A stretch of 64,000 nucleotides of DNA from Planctomycetota bacterium (lineage in GTDB: Bacteria; Planctomycetota; UBA1135; GCA-002686595), in the NCBI GenBank assembly GCA_016712565.1, contig JADJQU010000003.1:434001-498000 (forward strand). Reading direction: 5' to 3'. Every line of letters starts with the position of its first letter. Position 1 is the stretch's first letter. This document shows, piece by piece, positions 9,484 through 25,323 of this stretch. A model generated the notes under the pieces. The model did not search any database. It saw only the letters and a list, made by a program, of their open reading frames with translations, and was not told the origin of the DNA. The translations under genes were made by a program, and so were the position numbers.

Positions 9484-9912
9484 ATGGCAAAAGAAGTAAC
9501 AGGCAAGATCAAGCTGCAGTGCCCGGCGGGCCAGGCCACGCCGGCACCGCCGGTCGGCCCCGCGCTCGGCTCCCACGGCGTGAACATCGCGGCGTTCGTG
9601 AAGCAGTTCAACGACGCGACGCGCGCGCAGCAGGGGCTGATCATTCCGGTCGAGATCACGGTCTACAAGGACCGCAGCTTCGACTTCGTGCTCAAGTCGC
9701 CGCCCGCGGCCGTGCTGCTCAAGAAGGCCGCCGGCATCGAGAAGGGCAGCGGCACCGTCGGCCACGAGAAGGCCGTCGGCAAAGTCACCAAGGCCCAGGT
9801 CCTGGAGATCGCGAAGATGAAGATGAAGGACCTCAACGCGCGCGACGTGGAGATGGCCGCTCGGATCATCGCCGGCACCGCGCGTTCCTCTGGCATCGAG
9901 GTCGTGGGCTAA
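9484..9912 (+). CDS. rplK: 50S ribosomal protein L11
   Basis: L11 forms the GTPase-associated centre with 23S rRNA and is the thiostrepton-site protein. The 142-residue product has the typical proline-rich N-terminal segment (GQATPAPPVGPALGSHGVNI) and the RNA-binding C-terminal domain ending ARSSGIEVVG. Length and termini match the family. It is the first gene of the rplK-rplA pair. Confidence 0.98.
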   Translation: MAKEVTGKIKLQCPAGQATPAPPVGPALGSHGVNIAAFVKQFNDATRAQQGLIIPVEITVYKDRSFDFVLKSPPAAVLLKKAAGIEKGSGTVGHEKAVGKVTKAQVLEIAKMKMKDLNARDVEMAARIIAGTARSSGIEVVG

Positions 9913-9940
9913 GCCGCCCGCCCACGCAACAAGGACAACG

Positions 9941-10627
9941 ATGGCACTCCGAAGCAAGCGCTACCTGAAGGCCGCCGCGCAAGTGGACCGCAGCAAGGTC
10001 TACGAGCCCGCCGCCGCGCTGGCCCTGATCCAGGGCCTGCCGCATCCGAAATTCGACGAGACCCTCGAGGTCGCCGTCCGTCTGGGCATCGACCCCAAGA
10101 AGTCCGACCAGCTCGTGCGCGGCGCCGTGTCGCTGCCCAAGGGCCTGGGCCGGAAGGTCACCGTGGTCGTGTTCGCCGAGGGCGACAAGGCCGCCGCGGC
10201 CAAGGCCGCCGGTGCCGACGAGGTCGGCTCGGCCGAGCTGGCCGAGAAAATCCTCGGCGGCTGGACGGCCTTCGACATCGTCATCGCCAGCCCGGACATG
10301 ATGAAGCACGTCGGCAAGCTCGGTAAGGTCCTCGGTCCCCAGGGCAAGATGCCCAGCCCGAAGTCGGGCACCGTGACCGCCGACGTCGGCGCCGCCGTGC
10401 GCGAGTTCAAGGCCGGCAAGGTCGAGTTCCGCACCGACGCGGGGGGCAATGTGCACGCCGCCTTCGGCAAGCGCTCGTTCAAGACCGAGGACCTCGAGGC
10501 CAACCTGCGCGCCTTCCTCGACCACCTCGCCGCGATGCGTCCGCCCGCGGTCAAGGGGCAATTCATGCGCCGCATCTCGGTGTCGACCTCCATGGGCCCC
10601 GGGGCCTGGATCAACTACGGAGCCTGA
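9941..10627 (+). CDS. rplA: 50S ribosomal protein L1
   Basis: L1 forms the mobile stalk at the E site and often acts as the translational repressor of its own operon. The 228-residue protein contains the conserved PDMMKHVGKLGKVLGPQGKM segment and the C-terminal S-T-S-M-G-P motif. Its stop is only four bases from the rplJ start. Confidence 0.98.
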   Translation: MALRSKRYLKAAAQVDRSKVYEPAAALALIQGLPHPKFDETLEVAVRLGIDPKKSDQLVRGAVSLPKGLGRKVTVVVFAEGDKAAAAKAAGADEVGSAELAEKILGGWTAFDIVIASPDMMKHVGKLGKVLGPQGKMPSPKSGTVTADVGAAVREFKAGKVEFRTDAGGNVHAAFGKRSFKTEDLEANLRAFLDHLAAMRPPAVKGQFMRRISVSTSMGPGAWINYGA

Positions 10628-10631
10628 GCCC

Positions 10632-11183
10632 ATGCCGAACCTGCTGAAGGAAATGGTCACCCGCGAATACACGCGGGAATTCAAGAACGCCGACGGGATG
10701 CTCGTGGTGTCGATGGACCGCGCCACGGTCCACGAGCTCGAGAAGCTGCGCGCCGAGTTCGCCAAGGGCGGCGCGCGCCTGCGCATGGTGCGCAACGCCC
10801 TGGCCCGGCGCGTGCTGGCCGAGCGCGGCGTCGAATTCGGCGCCGACGTTCTGGTCGGCAACGTGGGCATCGTCTACGGCTCCGCCGAAGCGGTGATCAA
10901 CGCCGCCAAGGTGCTCTCCACGCCGGAAATGAAGAAGTCGGGGAAGCTCCCCGTGCGCGCCGGACTGCTCGAGGGGCAAGTGCTCTCGGCCGCCGACGCC
11001 AAGGCCCTGGCCGGCGTGCCCGACAAGCAGACGATCCGCGGCAAGCTCGTGGGCCTCTTCGTCGCGCCCTCGCGCGGGCTCGTCACCGTCCTGCAGGCCA
11101 ACAATTCGGGCCTGGCCCGTCTGCTCCAGGCCCGCATCGACAAGGCCGGCGCCTCGGCACCCGCTGCCGAAGCGGGCGCCTGA
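10632..11183 (+). CDS. rplJ: 50S ribosomal protein L10
   Basis: L10 anchors L7/L12 dimers at the base of the stalk. The 183-residue product begins MPNLLKEMVTREYTREF, with GGARLRMVRNALARRV in the rRNA-binding domain. It ends in the alanine-rich helix that binds L7/L12. The start lies four bases after rplA, so the long L10-binding leader known upstream of rplJ in E. coli cannot be present as a separate intergenic element, and translational coupling to rplA is likely. Confidence 0.95.
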   Translation: MPNLLKEMVTREYTREFKNADGMLVVSMDRATVHELEKLRAEFAKGGARLRMVRNALARRVLAERGVEFGADVLVGNVGIVYGSAEAVINAAKVLSTPEMKKSGKLPVRAGLLEGQVLSAADAKALAGVPDKQTIRGKLVGLFVAPSRGLVTVLQANNSGLARLLQARIDKAGASAPAAEAGA

Positions 11184-11263
11184 CACATCCAACCCGCGGC
11201 GGGCCGCCCGTCGCGGGGAACTCGATCAACCCAGCCACCCCAGTACTCCCTAGGAGAGTCTCC

Positions 11264-11662
11264 ATGTCCGAAGTCGAAACCCTGGAGCCCGCGCTCCAAA
11301 CCCTCGCCAACCAACTGGACGGTCTGAGCCTGCTGCAGGCGTCCAAGCTCGTGAAGCACCTTGAAGCCCACTGGGGCGTCTCGGCTGCTGCCCCGGTCGC
11401 CGTCGCGGCGGCGGGCGGCGCTGCGGCTCCTGCCGCGGCCGCGGAGGAGAAGACCAGCTTCAACGTCATCCTCGAGGATGGCGGCGCCGAGAAGATCAAG
11501 GTCATCAAGGAGATCCGCGCGATCACCGGACTGGGCCTCAAGGAGGCCAAGGACCTGGTCGAGGGCGCTCCCAAGACCGTGAAGGAAGGCGCCACCAAGG
11601 ACGAAGCGGCTGCGATGAAGAAGCAGCTCGAAGCCGCCGGCGCCAAGGTCAAGCTGGCCTGA
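11264..11662 (+). CDS. rplL: 50S ribosomal protein L7/L12
   Basis: This is the stalk protein that recruits translational GTPases. The 132-residue product has the N-terminal dimerisation helix and an Ala/Pro-rich hinge (around residues 38-60). The conserved C-terminal domain carries KVIKEIRAITGLGLKEAKDL and ends AAGAKVKLA. A ribosome-binding site AGGAGAG precedes the ATG. Confidence 0.98.
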   Translation: MSEVETLEPALQTLANQLDGLSLLQASKLVKHLEAHWGVSAAAPVAVAAAGGAAAPAAAAEEKTSFNVILEDGGAEKIKVIKEIRAITGLGLKEAKDLVEGAPKTVKEGATKDEAAAMKKQLEAAGAKVKLA

Positions 11663-11670
11663 GCCTCGCC

Positions 11671-11691
11671 CGCGGGGCCCCCAGCCCCGCG
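11671..11691 (+). terminator. Attenuator-like hairpin after rplL
   Basis: An eight-pair stem, CGCGGGGC (11671-11678) with GCCCCGCG (11684-11691), has the loop CCCCA and lies nine bases after the rplL stop. No T tract follows. A partial terminator at this junction is known in E. coli. Confidence 0.5.
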
Positions 11692-11772
11692 AGCCAGTCC
11701 GGTCCGCCCAGGCCCCCCCGAGGCCGCCCGACAGGCCCGCCCCCTCGCGCAGGGGGCAGGGGCCGGTGGGGC

Positions 11773-11818
11773 GGCCCCGGACGATGTCCCCCCCGCAAGG
11801 GGGGCCCATCCGGGGGCC
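11773..11818 (+). promoter_or_regulatory. Long stem-loop capped by a GNRA loop in the rplL-rpoB gap
   Basis: The inner helix is six C (11789-11794) against six G (11799-11804) around the loop GCAA. The outer helix GGCCCCGGA (11773-11781) pairs with 11809-11818 with one bulge. The internal loop between them is small. It is the strongest structure in the 571-base gap 11663-12233, which otherwise shows no gene and no convincing promoter. Attenuation or RNase III-type processing between the r-protein and polymerase genes is a reasonable guess. Confidence 0.5.
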
Positions 11819-12233
11819 CTCTGACACCGGGTCCGGCCGGGGGAGACTTCCCCGGCGGCCAGGGAGATCCGCCGGATTCCAGCCGGAGTCGGGCGTCCCC
11901 TCGGACGCGGCGCGCATTCTTCACCGAGGTTCGGTATCCTCCCCAGGCCCGGGGACGGGGTCGGACCTCGCCGATCGACCCCCCATGTCACCGCCGCGGA
12001 GCGTCCCACCCGCTTCGCGCCGTCTTGGATCCACTGGTCTTCCTTAGGCATCCGCTGGGCGAGCCCGCTTCCTTCGCGGCCGCCCACGATCACGTCCTGC
12101 GGCCGAACGCCACGGCTGTGGGGCTTCGCCATTTCCACACCCCGGGAGCGATCTCCGCGCCGCGGACGAGTCATTCGGACTCGGCCGCACGCGCGTCCTC
12201 GATGCTCTCCGGCACGCACGCGAGTGACCGCAC

Positions 12234-15948
<3,715 letters not shown>

Positions 15949-15978
15949 GCGCCCTCGGGCGAGAGAAAGAGGGTCAAC

Positions 15979-20454
<4,476 letters not shown>

Positions 20455-20492
20455 ACTCCCCCGGACGGAGGCAGCCCAAGACCCCTCCGGGC

Positions 20493-20518
20493 GGCCGCCG
20501 CGGTTCTCCGCGGCGGCC
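20493..20518 (+). terminator. First of two tandem stem-loops after rpoC
   Basis: GGCCGCCGCGG pairs perfectly with CCGCGGCGGCC around TTCT, an 11-pair stem 38 bases after the rpoC stop. No T tract is present. Confidence 0.65.
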
Positions 20519-20527
20519 CCGGGAGGC

Positions 20528-20557
20528 GGGGCGGGCACCACTTTGGGTGCCTGCCCC
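20528..20557 (+). terminator. Second tandem stem-loop after rpoC
   Basis: Twelve pairs (20528-20539 with 20546-20557, one G-T) enclose ACTTTG. It lies ten bases after the first stem-loop and ten bases before the rpsL promoter, so the pair probably insulates the rif operon from the str operon. Confidence 0.6.
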
Positions 20558-20566
20558 CGGGCGACC

Positions 20567-20594
20567 TTGACCTTTCAGGGCCAATCCCTACACT
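20567..20594 (+). promoter_or_regulatory. Promoter for rpsL-rpsG
   Basis: TTGACC (20567-20572) and TACACT (20589-20594) are spaced by 16 bases. Transcription would begin near 20601, giving a leader of about 25 bases before the rpsL ATG. Confidence 0.75.
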
Positions 20595-20625
20595 GTCCGG
20601 CCCTCACGGAAGCGCTGACCCCACC

Positions 20626-21000
20626 ATGCCGACGATCAATCAACTGATTCGCAAGCCCCGCGTGCAACAGAAGCGGCGGACCAAGTCCCCCGTGCTGGAC
20701 GCCTGTCCGCAAAAGCGGGGGGTCTGCCTGCAGGTCAAGACCATGACCCCGAAGAAGCCGAACTCGGCCCTTCGCAAGGTGGCCCGCGTGCGCCTCACCA
20801 ACGGCAAGGAAGTAACCGCTTACATCCCGGGCGAGGGCCACAACCTCCAGGAGCACTCGGTCGTGCTCATCCGCGGCGGCCGCGTGCGCGACCTGCCCGG
20901 TGTCCGTTACCACATCATCCGCGGCACGCTCGACACCGCGGGTGTGGACGGCCGTCAGAACGAGCGTTCCAAGTACGGCACGAAGCGCCCCAAGAAGTAG
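20626..21000 (+). CDS. rpsL: 30S ribosomal protein S12
   Basis: S12 lies at the decoding centre and controls accuracy. The 124-residue product carries TPKKPNSALRKVARVRLTNG and RVRDLPGVRYH, the two segments where streptomycin-resistance changes arise. The Lys residues of the sensitive type are present. It is the first gene after a clear promoter and is followed by rpsG. Confidence 0.98.
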   Translation: MPTINQLIRKPRVQQKRRTKSPVLDACPQKRGVCLQVKTMTPKKPNSALRKVARVRLTNGKEVTAYIPGEGHNLQEHSVVLIRGGRVRDLPGVRYHIIRGTLDTAGVDGRQNERSKYGTKRPKK

Positions 21001-21033
21001 CCCGGACCGACCTCACCCCGAAGCCCACCGAAC

Positions 21034-21510
21034 ATGCCGCGCAGCTACAAGTCCACCGCCGTGCTGTTGAAGCCCGATCCGCGCTTCAACTCGATGCTGG
21101 CGACCAAGATCATCAACAAGATCATGCTCAGCGGAAAGAAATCCGCCGCCCAGGGCATTTTCTACGAAGCGATCGACCTGGCCCACAAGAAGTTCCCCGA
21201 CGTCGTGGACGCGGCCGAGATCTTCAACCGCGCCATCGACAACATCCGCCCGGCGGTCGAAGTGCGCTCCAAGCGCGTCGGCGGCGCCAACTACCAAGTG
21301 CCGCGCGAAGTGCGGCGCAACCGCCAGCAGTCGCTGGCGATCCGCTGGCTGGTGGACAACGCCCGCAAGAAAAAGGGCAAGCCCATGGCCGTGCGCCTGT
21401 CCGAGGAACTGGCCGACGCCTACAACGGCGCGGGCGCCTCGGTGGCCTGGAAGGAATCGGTCCACAAGATGGCCGAAGCCAACCGAGCCTACTCGCACTA
21501 CGCCCACTAG
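21034..21510 (+). CDS. rpsG: 30S ribosomal protein S7
   Basis: S7 starts assembly of the small-subunit head and contacts the E site. The 158-residue product has FNSMLATKIINKIMLSGKKS and the conserved VGGANYQVPREVRRNRQQSLAIRW, ending SHYAH. It is followed by a classical terminator, so rpsL-rpsG form a short unit. Confidence 0.98.
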   Translation: MPRSYKSTAVLLKPDPRFNSMLATKIINKIMLSGKKSAAQGIFYEAIDLAHKKFPDVVDAAEIFNRAIDNIRPAVEVRSKRVGGANYQVPREVRRNRQQSLAIRWLVDNARKKKGKPMAVRLSEELADAYNGAGASVAWKESVHKMAEANRAYSHYAH

Positions 21511-21644
21511 TGCCTGCCCCGCGGCTCGCCGGCAGTGCCGGCCCGAGCCCCCCGAAAGCCCGTCGGACCACCGGATCGCGGCGCCCCAGGACCCCGGGCG
21601 CAGTTGGACCGGACCCCCTCGCCGGAGCCGGACCTGCCGCACAC

Positions 21645-21676
21645 GACGCCCCGGAAACCCGGGGCGTCTTTCATTT
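21645..21676 (+). terminator. Intrinsic terminator after rpsG
   Basis: GACGCCCCGG pairs perfectly with CCGGGGCGTC around AAAC and is followed by TTTCATTT. This is the only stem-loop in the window with a proper T-rich tail. Confidence 0.85.
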
Positions 21677-21729
21677 CCGCTTGGGGTAGTCTGCGCCGCT
21701 CCGGGTCCCGTGCCGCGACCCCTTCCACC

Positions 21730-22179
21730 GTGGACATCCTCATCGTTCGCGATCCGAAGGAGCCGACCAAGAAGTGCTCCCTCACCCCCCTGCGCGGCAT
21801 GGCGGGCCTGCGTTTCGTCTCCGTGCGCGGTTCCCTGCGCGTGGACGCGGGACGGCGCCTTTGGCTCCATCCCGAGGGGGAGTTGCTCAGCGCGGCGGAC
21901 CGCGGGGGCGACCTCCTGTTGATCGACTGCTCCTGGCGCAAGCTGCCGGCCATGGCCAAGCACGTGGACGGCGAGCTCCTGCGGCGGCGCCTGCCGCCGC
22001 TGGTCACCGCCTATCCGCGGCGCAGCAAGGTCGCGGAGGATCCTGCCCAGGGCCTCGCCTCGGTGGAGGCGCTGTATGCCGCCGTGGCGATCCTCGAGGG
22101 TCCGCGGCCTGAATTGCTGGGCAGGTACCGCTGGGCCGAGGCTTTCCTGGCCGCCAACCCGGAGCTCGCGCGCGCCTGA
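21730..22179 (+). CDS. Tsr3-like rRNA aminocarboxypropyltransferase (DUF367 family)
   Basis: The 149-residue product, from GTG at 21730, resembles Tsr3. That enzyme adds the 3-amino-3-carboxypropyl group of S-adenosylmethionine to a hypermodified uridine in helix 31 of small-subunit rRNA in eukaryotes and archaea. Visible landmarks in order are DPKEPTKKCS near the N-terminus, LLSAADRGG, the family core LLLIDCSWRKLP, RRLPPLVTAYPRRS, LASVEALYAAVAIL, and the tail YRWAEAFLAANPEL. The GTG start places the first strand MDILIVRDPK as in archaeal members. The frame is open upstream, but that part crosses the rpsG terminator and is not conserved. It sits between rpsG and an EF-G gene, which fits a ribosome-maturation role. 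The assignment is by motif order only. Confidence 0.75.
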   Translation: MDILIVRDPKEPTKKCSLTPLRGMAGLRFVSVRGSLRVDAGRRLWLHPEGELLSAADRGGDLLLIDCSWRKLPAMAKHVDGELLRRRLPPLVTAYPRRSKVAEDPAQGLASVEALYAAVAILEGPRPELLGRYRWAEAFLAANPELARA

Positions 22180-22193
22180 GGCGCGCTGCCGCC

Positions 22194-24350
22194 ATGGGCG
22201 CCCGCAGCGAGGATCCTGGACTCTCCCCGTCCGCGGACGCGGAGCTCGCGCGCCTGCGGAATTTCGGCGTCGTGGCCCACATCGACGCGGGCAAGACCAC
22301 CCTGTGCGAGCGCATGCTGGTCTGCTCGGGCGTCGAGTCGCGGCTCGGGGCGGTGGAGGAGGGCACCACGGTGCTCGACTGGATGCAGGAGGAGCGCGAG
22401 CGCGGCATCAGCATCACCGCCGCCGCCACGCACCTGCCCTGGCGCGGTTCGGTGCTGCAACTGATCGACACGCCGGGCCACGTGGACTTCACGATCGAGG
22501 TCGAGCGTTCCCTTGCGGTGCTCGACGGCGCGGTGATCGTGTTCGACGCGCTGGCGGGCGTGCAGGCCCAGTCGGAGGCGGTCTGGCGCCAGCTGCGTCG
22601 CCGGGGCGTCGCCGCCGTGGCCTTCGTCAACAAGCTCGACCGGCCCGGCGCGGACTTCCTGGGCGCCGTGGCCGGCATCGAGAAGCGCCTGGGAGTGCGC
22701 TGCGTTCCCGTGGCCTATCCCTGCATCGAGGGCGGCGTGCTGACCGGAGTGGCCGATCTCGTGCGCCAGGTGGTGAGGGGGGCCTCGCGACCCGGCGCCG
22801 GGCCCGTGGACCTGCCCCTGCCGAAGTCACTGGCCGAGGAGGTGGGGGTGCTGCGGGCGGAGCTGATCGAAGTCCTCGCCCTGGAGGACGAGCCCACCTT
22901 CGAGTGTCTCGCCGCGGGCGGGACACCCAAGGAGACGGAGTTGCTCGCGGCCCTGGCACGGGCGACCCGGCGGGGGAAACTGCTGCCCGTGGCCTGCGGC
23001 AGCGCGCTCCACGGCCTGGGCATCGAGGGCGTGCTGGACCTGGTGGTGGACTGCCTGCCCTCGCCGGCCGACGTGCCCCCGCCCAGCGCCCAGGCGCCCG
23101 CGGGCGGCGGCCTCTCGGAACTCCTGCCCCGGCCCACGGATCCGGTGGCGCTTCTGGCGTTCAAGTTGCAGCGCATCGCCGACCGCGACCTGGTGTTCGT
23201 GCGCGTGTTGCGCGGCACCCTGCGGGCCGGCCAGGAGCTGGTGGTGGCCCGCAGCGGCAGGCGCGAGGTCTCCCGGGGCCTGTATCGCACCCACGCGGAC
23301 AGTCTGGAGCCCGTGCCGTGTGCCCTTCCCGGTCAGATCGTCGCGGTGGAGGGCCTGGACAGCGCCTCCACCGGCGACACCCTGTGCGACCCCGCCGATG
23401 TTCGCGCCCTGGGCGGCCTGGAGCTGCCGGAGCCCGTGCTCTCCCTGGCCGTGGAGCCCGCGGGGGCGGGGGACCAGGCTCCCCTGAGGGAGGCCCTGGG
23501 GAGACTGGTCCGCGAGGACCCGAGCCTGACCCTGCGGGAGGACGAGTCCTCGGGCCAGTTCGTGCTCTCCGGGATGGGGGAGCTGCACCTGGAGATCGCC
23601 CTGGAACACCTGGGCCGGCTGTCGGGTCTCTCGGTGCGCCGCTCGGCTCCCCGGGTGGCCTACCGGGAGGTACCCCAGCGACCTGCCCGAGCCGCGGCCC
23701 GCATCGAGCGGGTCTTCGGCCAGGGCGTCCTCTCGGGGGCCATCGAGCTGGAGCTGATTCCCGCCCGGGAGGTCCCCGGGGTCGAAGTGAGCTTCGAGCC
23801 CGGGGAGCAGGCCGGCCAGGCCCTGGCCGAACCCGGCCTGCGTGAGGCCCTGACCGCCACGTTGACGGCCCTGGCGGCGGTGGGGCCGGCCGCCGGGTTC
23901 CCCCTGGCCCACGGACGCATCCTGGTGCGCGACGCCCGGGTGCCGGGGCCGGAGAGTCGGCCCCCGGAACCCGGCGCAGCGGAAACCGAGCCCCCCGGGG
24001 ACGGGGAGGCCGGGCTCCTGCAGGCCGCAGGCTCCGCCTGGCATGAACTGCTCTCCAGGCTGGAGGTGGACATCGAGGAGCCCCTGATGGCCCTGGAGGT
24101 CAGCACCCCGGCCGAATACGCCCGGGGCGTGATCGGCGACCTGGAATCCCGGGGCGCCCTGATTTCCGAGGTGCAGTCGGAGGGCCGGGCCACGCGCGTG
24201 CAGGCCTCCGTGGCCCTGGCGCCCATGTTCGGCTACGCCTCGGCCCTGCGTTCCCTGTCCCAGGGGCGGGCCGTTCACAGCCTGCGACCGGCCGGAACAC
24301 GGGTCGTGCCCCGCGCCCAGTGGGGCGAGCGGGGGCTTTCCCTCCGCTGA
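22194..24350 (+). CDS. Divergent EF-G family GTPase
   Basis: The 718-residue protein has all G motifs: AHIDAGKTT, ERGISI, DTPGH, NKLD and CGSAL. It also has EF-G domain II and domain III (EDPSLTLREDESSGQFVLSGMGELHLEIALEHL). Domains IV and V are recognisable but far from standard fusA. The domain IV tip region is rewritten and contains a Pro/Glu-rich stretch around residues 580-605, followed by the normal GFPLAHGRILVRD and LMALEVSTPAEYARGVIGDL elements. Planctomycetes, spirochaetes and some others carry paired EF-G proteins, one for translocation and one for ribosome recycling. This copy looks more like the second type, so the housekeeping fusA may be elsewhere. The start is 15 bases after the Tsr3-like gene, suggesting one operon. 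Confidence 0.8.
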   Translation: MGARSEDPGLSPSADAELARLRNFGVVAHIDAGKTTLCERMLVCSGVESRLGAVEEGTTVLDWMQEERERGISITAAATHLPWRGSVLQLIDTPGHVDFTIEVERSLAVLDGAVIVFDALAGVQAQSEAVWRQLRRRGVAAVAFVNKLDRPGADFLGAVAGIEKRLGVRCVPVAYPCIEGGVLTGVADLVRQVVRGASRPGAGPVDLPLPKSLAEEVGVLRAELIEVLALEDEPTFECLAAGGTPKETELLAALARATRRGKLLPVACGSALHGLGIEGVLDLVVDCLPSPADVPPPSAQAPAGGGLSELLPRPTDPVALLAFKLQRIADRDLVFVRVLRGTLRAGQELVVARSGRREVSRGLYRTHADSLEPVPCALPGQIVAVEGLDSASTGDTLCDPADVRALGGLELPEPVLSLAVEPAGAGDQAPLREALGRLVREDPSLTLREDESSGQFVLSGMGELHLEIALEHLGRLSGLSVRRSAPRVAYREVPQRPARAAARIERVFGQGVLSGAIELELIPAREVPGVEVSFEPGEQAGQALAEPGLREALTATLTALAAVGPAAGFPLAHGRILVRDARVPGPESRPPEPGAAETEPPGDGEAGLLQAAGSAWHELLSRLEVDIEEPLMALEVSTPAEYARGVIGDLESRGALISEVQSEGRATRVQASVALAPMFGYASALRSLSQGRAVHSLRPAGTRVVPRAQWGERGLSLR

Positions 24351-24449
24351 AGGCCCCTCCCCAGGGAGCGCTCCCGGCGGTGGTCGTGGGGGGGACGCGG
24401 GCCTCTTTTCCCGCCCTTTCGAGACTCTCCAGCTTTCCCGGCACGATCG

Positions 24450-24478
24450 TTGACGCCTGGGGGGTGAACCGGTATCTT
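24450..24478 (+). promoter_or_regulatory. Promoter of the S10 operon
   Basis: TTGACG (24450-24455) and TATCTT (24473-24478) are spaced by 17 bases. Transcription would begin near 24485, leaving a leader of about 260 bases before rpsJ. Confidence 0.75.
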
Positions 24479-24485
24479 CTCCCGC

Positions 24486-24745
24486 CCTTCGAACCGCCGC
24501 GGGCCTCGACCTCGGCCGTGTTCGGCCCCTCCGGCTCGCCGGAAGGGCTGCGCCGGACCGGACCAGAGTGCACCGAGCGGCCGCAAGGACTTTTCCAGAA
24601 CACCGAACTTTCGCCGCGCGATCGCCCTGCGCCGGCGGCGTCCGTCCCACGCGACGCCCCGCCCGCATCGCCTCCACGCTCGACCTTTTCTCAGTCCGCC
24701 CAGCCCGCCCAGACGCACCCCGCTCTCCTCGCGATGCCCCCGACG
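24486..24745 (+). promoter_or_regulatory. S10 operon leader with a stem-loop
   Basis: This long untranslated leader lies between the promoter and rpsJ. Its clearest structure is at 24525-24548: eleven positions per arm with one mismatch, in GC-rich sequence. In E. coli a leader at this place mediates repression by ribosomal L4. The sequence here is not similar, so a shared mechanism is only a possibility. Confidence 0.45.
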
Positions 24746-25051
24746 ATGAAGGACAAGATCCAAATCCGCATGGAAGCCTACGACCACGAGGCCCTCGATC
24801 AGTCGGGGCTCGAGATCGTGGAGACCGCCAAGCGGACGGGCGCGCGCGTGGCTGGACCGATTCCCTTGCCGACCCGGATCGAGCGCTACACCGTGCTGCG
24901 CTCGCCGTTCATCGACAAGAAGTCGCGCGAACAGTTCGAAATTCGTACGCACAAGCGGCTGATCTACATCTCGGAGCCCACCAGCCAAACGGTGGACGCC
25001 TTGAGCAGCCTCAACATGCCCGCGGGGGTGGAGATCCGCATCAAGGCCTGA
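24746..25051 (+). CDS. rpsJ: 30S ribosomal protein S10
   Basis: S10 is a small-subunit head protein that also binds NusB and NusG. From ATG 24746 the product has 101 residues, begins MKDKIQIRMEAYDHEALD and ends GVEIRIKA, matching the usual length. An alternative ATG at 24734 would add MPPT. Neither start has a strong ribosome-binding site. The conserved PLPTRIERYTVLRSPFIDKKSREQ... core is complete. It is the first gene of a run of ribosomal protein genes extending to rplQ. Confidence 0.96.
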   Translation: MKDKIQIRMEAYDHEALDQSGLEIVETAKRTGARVAGPIPLPTRIERYTVLRSPFIDKKSREQFEIRTHKRLIYISEPTSQTVDALSSLNMPAGVEIRIKA

Positions 25052-25323
25052 AACGGCCATGAGCGCGAGCGGGCGAGCTGGCCCGCGCGCGTCGGATTCG
25101 GCGGCGGCGCAAGCCGCGTGATGCCGAGCTTCCCCACCTCACCGACCCTTCGTGGCCGACTCACCTCGGCTGCGCAGTCCCTGGACCCGGCTCGGCCCAG
25201 CGGACGTTTGACACTCCAGTTTTTCGCCGCGTGGCCAGGCGTTGGGCCCGCCGCTTCCCACACCGTGTGGGGGGGGCGAGGTCCCTGGTCGAACCGGCCC
25301 TACCCATATTGGTTCTCAGGAGC
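25052..25323 (+). other. 272-base gap between rpsJ and rplC
   Basis: Unusually long for this position. It holds a perfect TTGACA at 25208-25213, but no -10 hexamer at a suitable distance, and no gene. AGGAG at the end of the gap is the ribosome-binding site of rplC. Confidence 0.5.

Noticed and set aside
25208..25236. Perfect TTGACA upstream of rplC as a promoter
   Set aside because: No -10-like hexamer occurs 15-19 bases downstream; the region is GC-only at that place.
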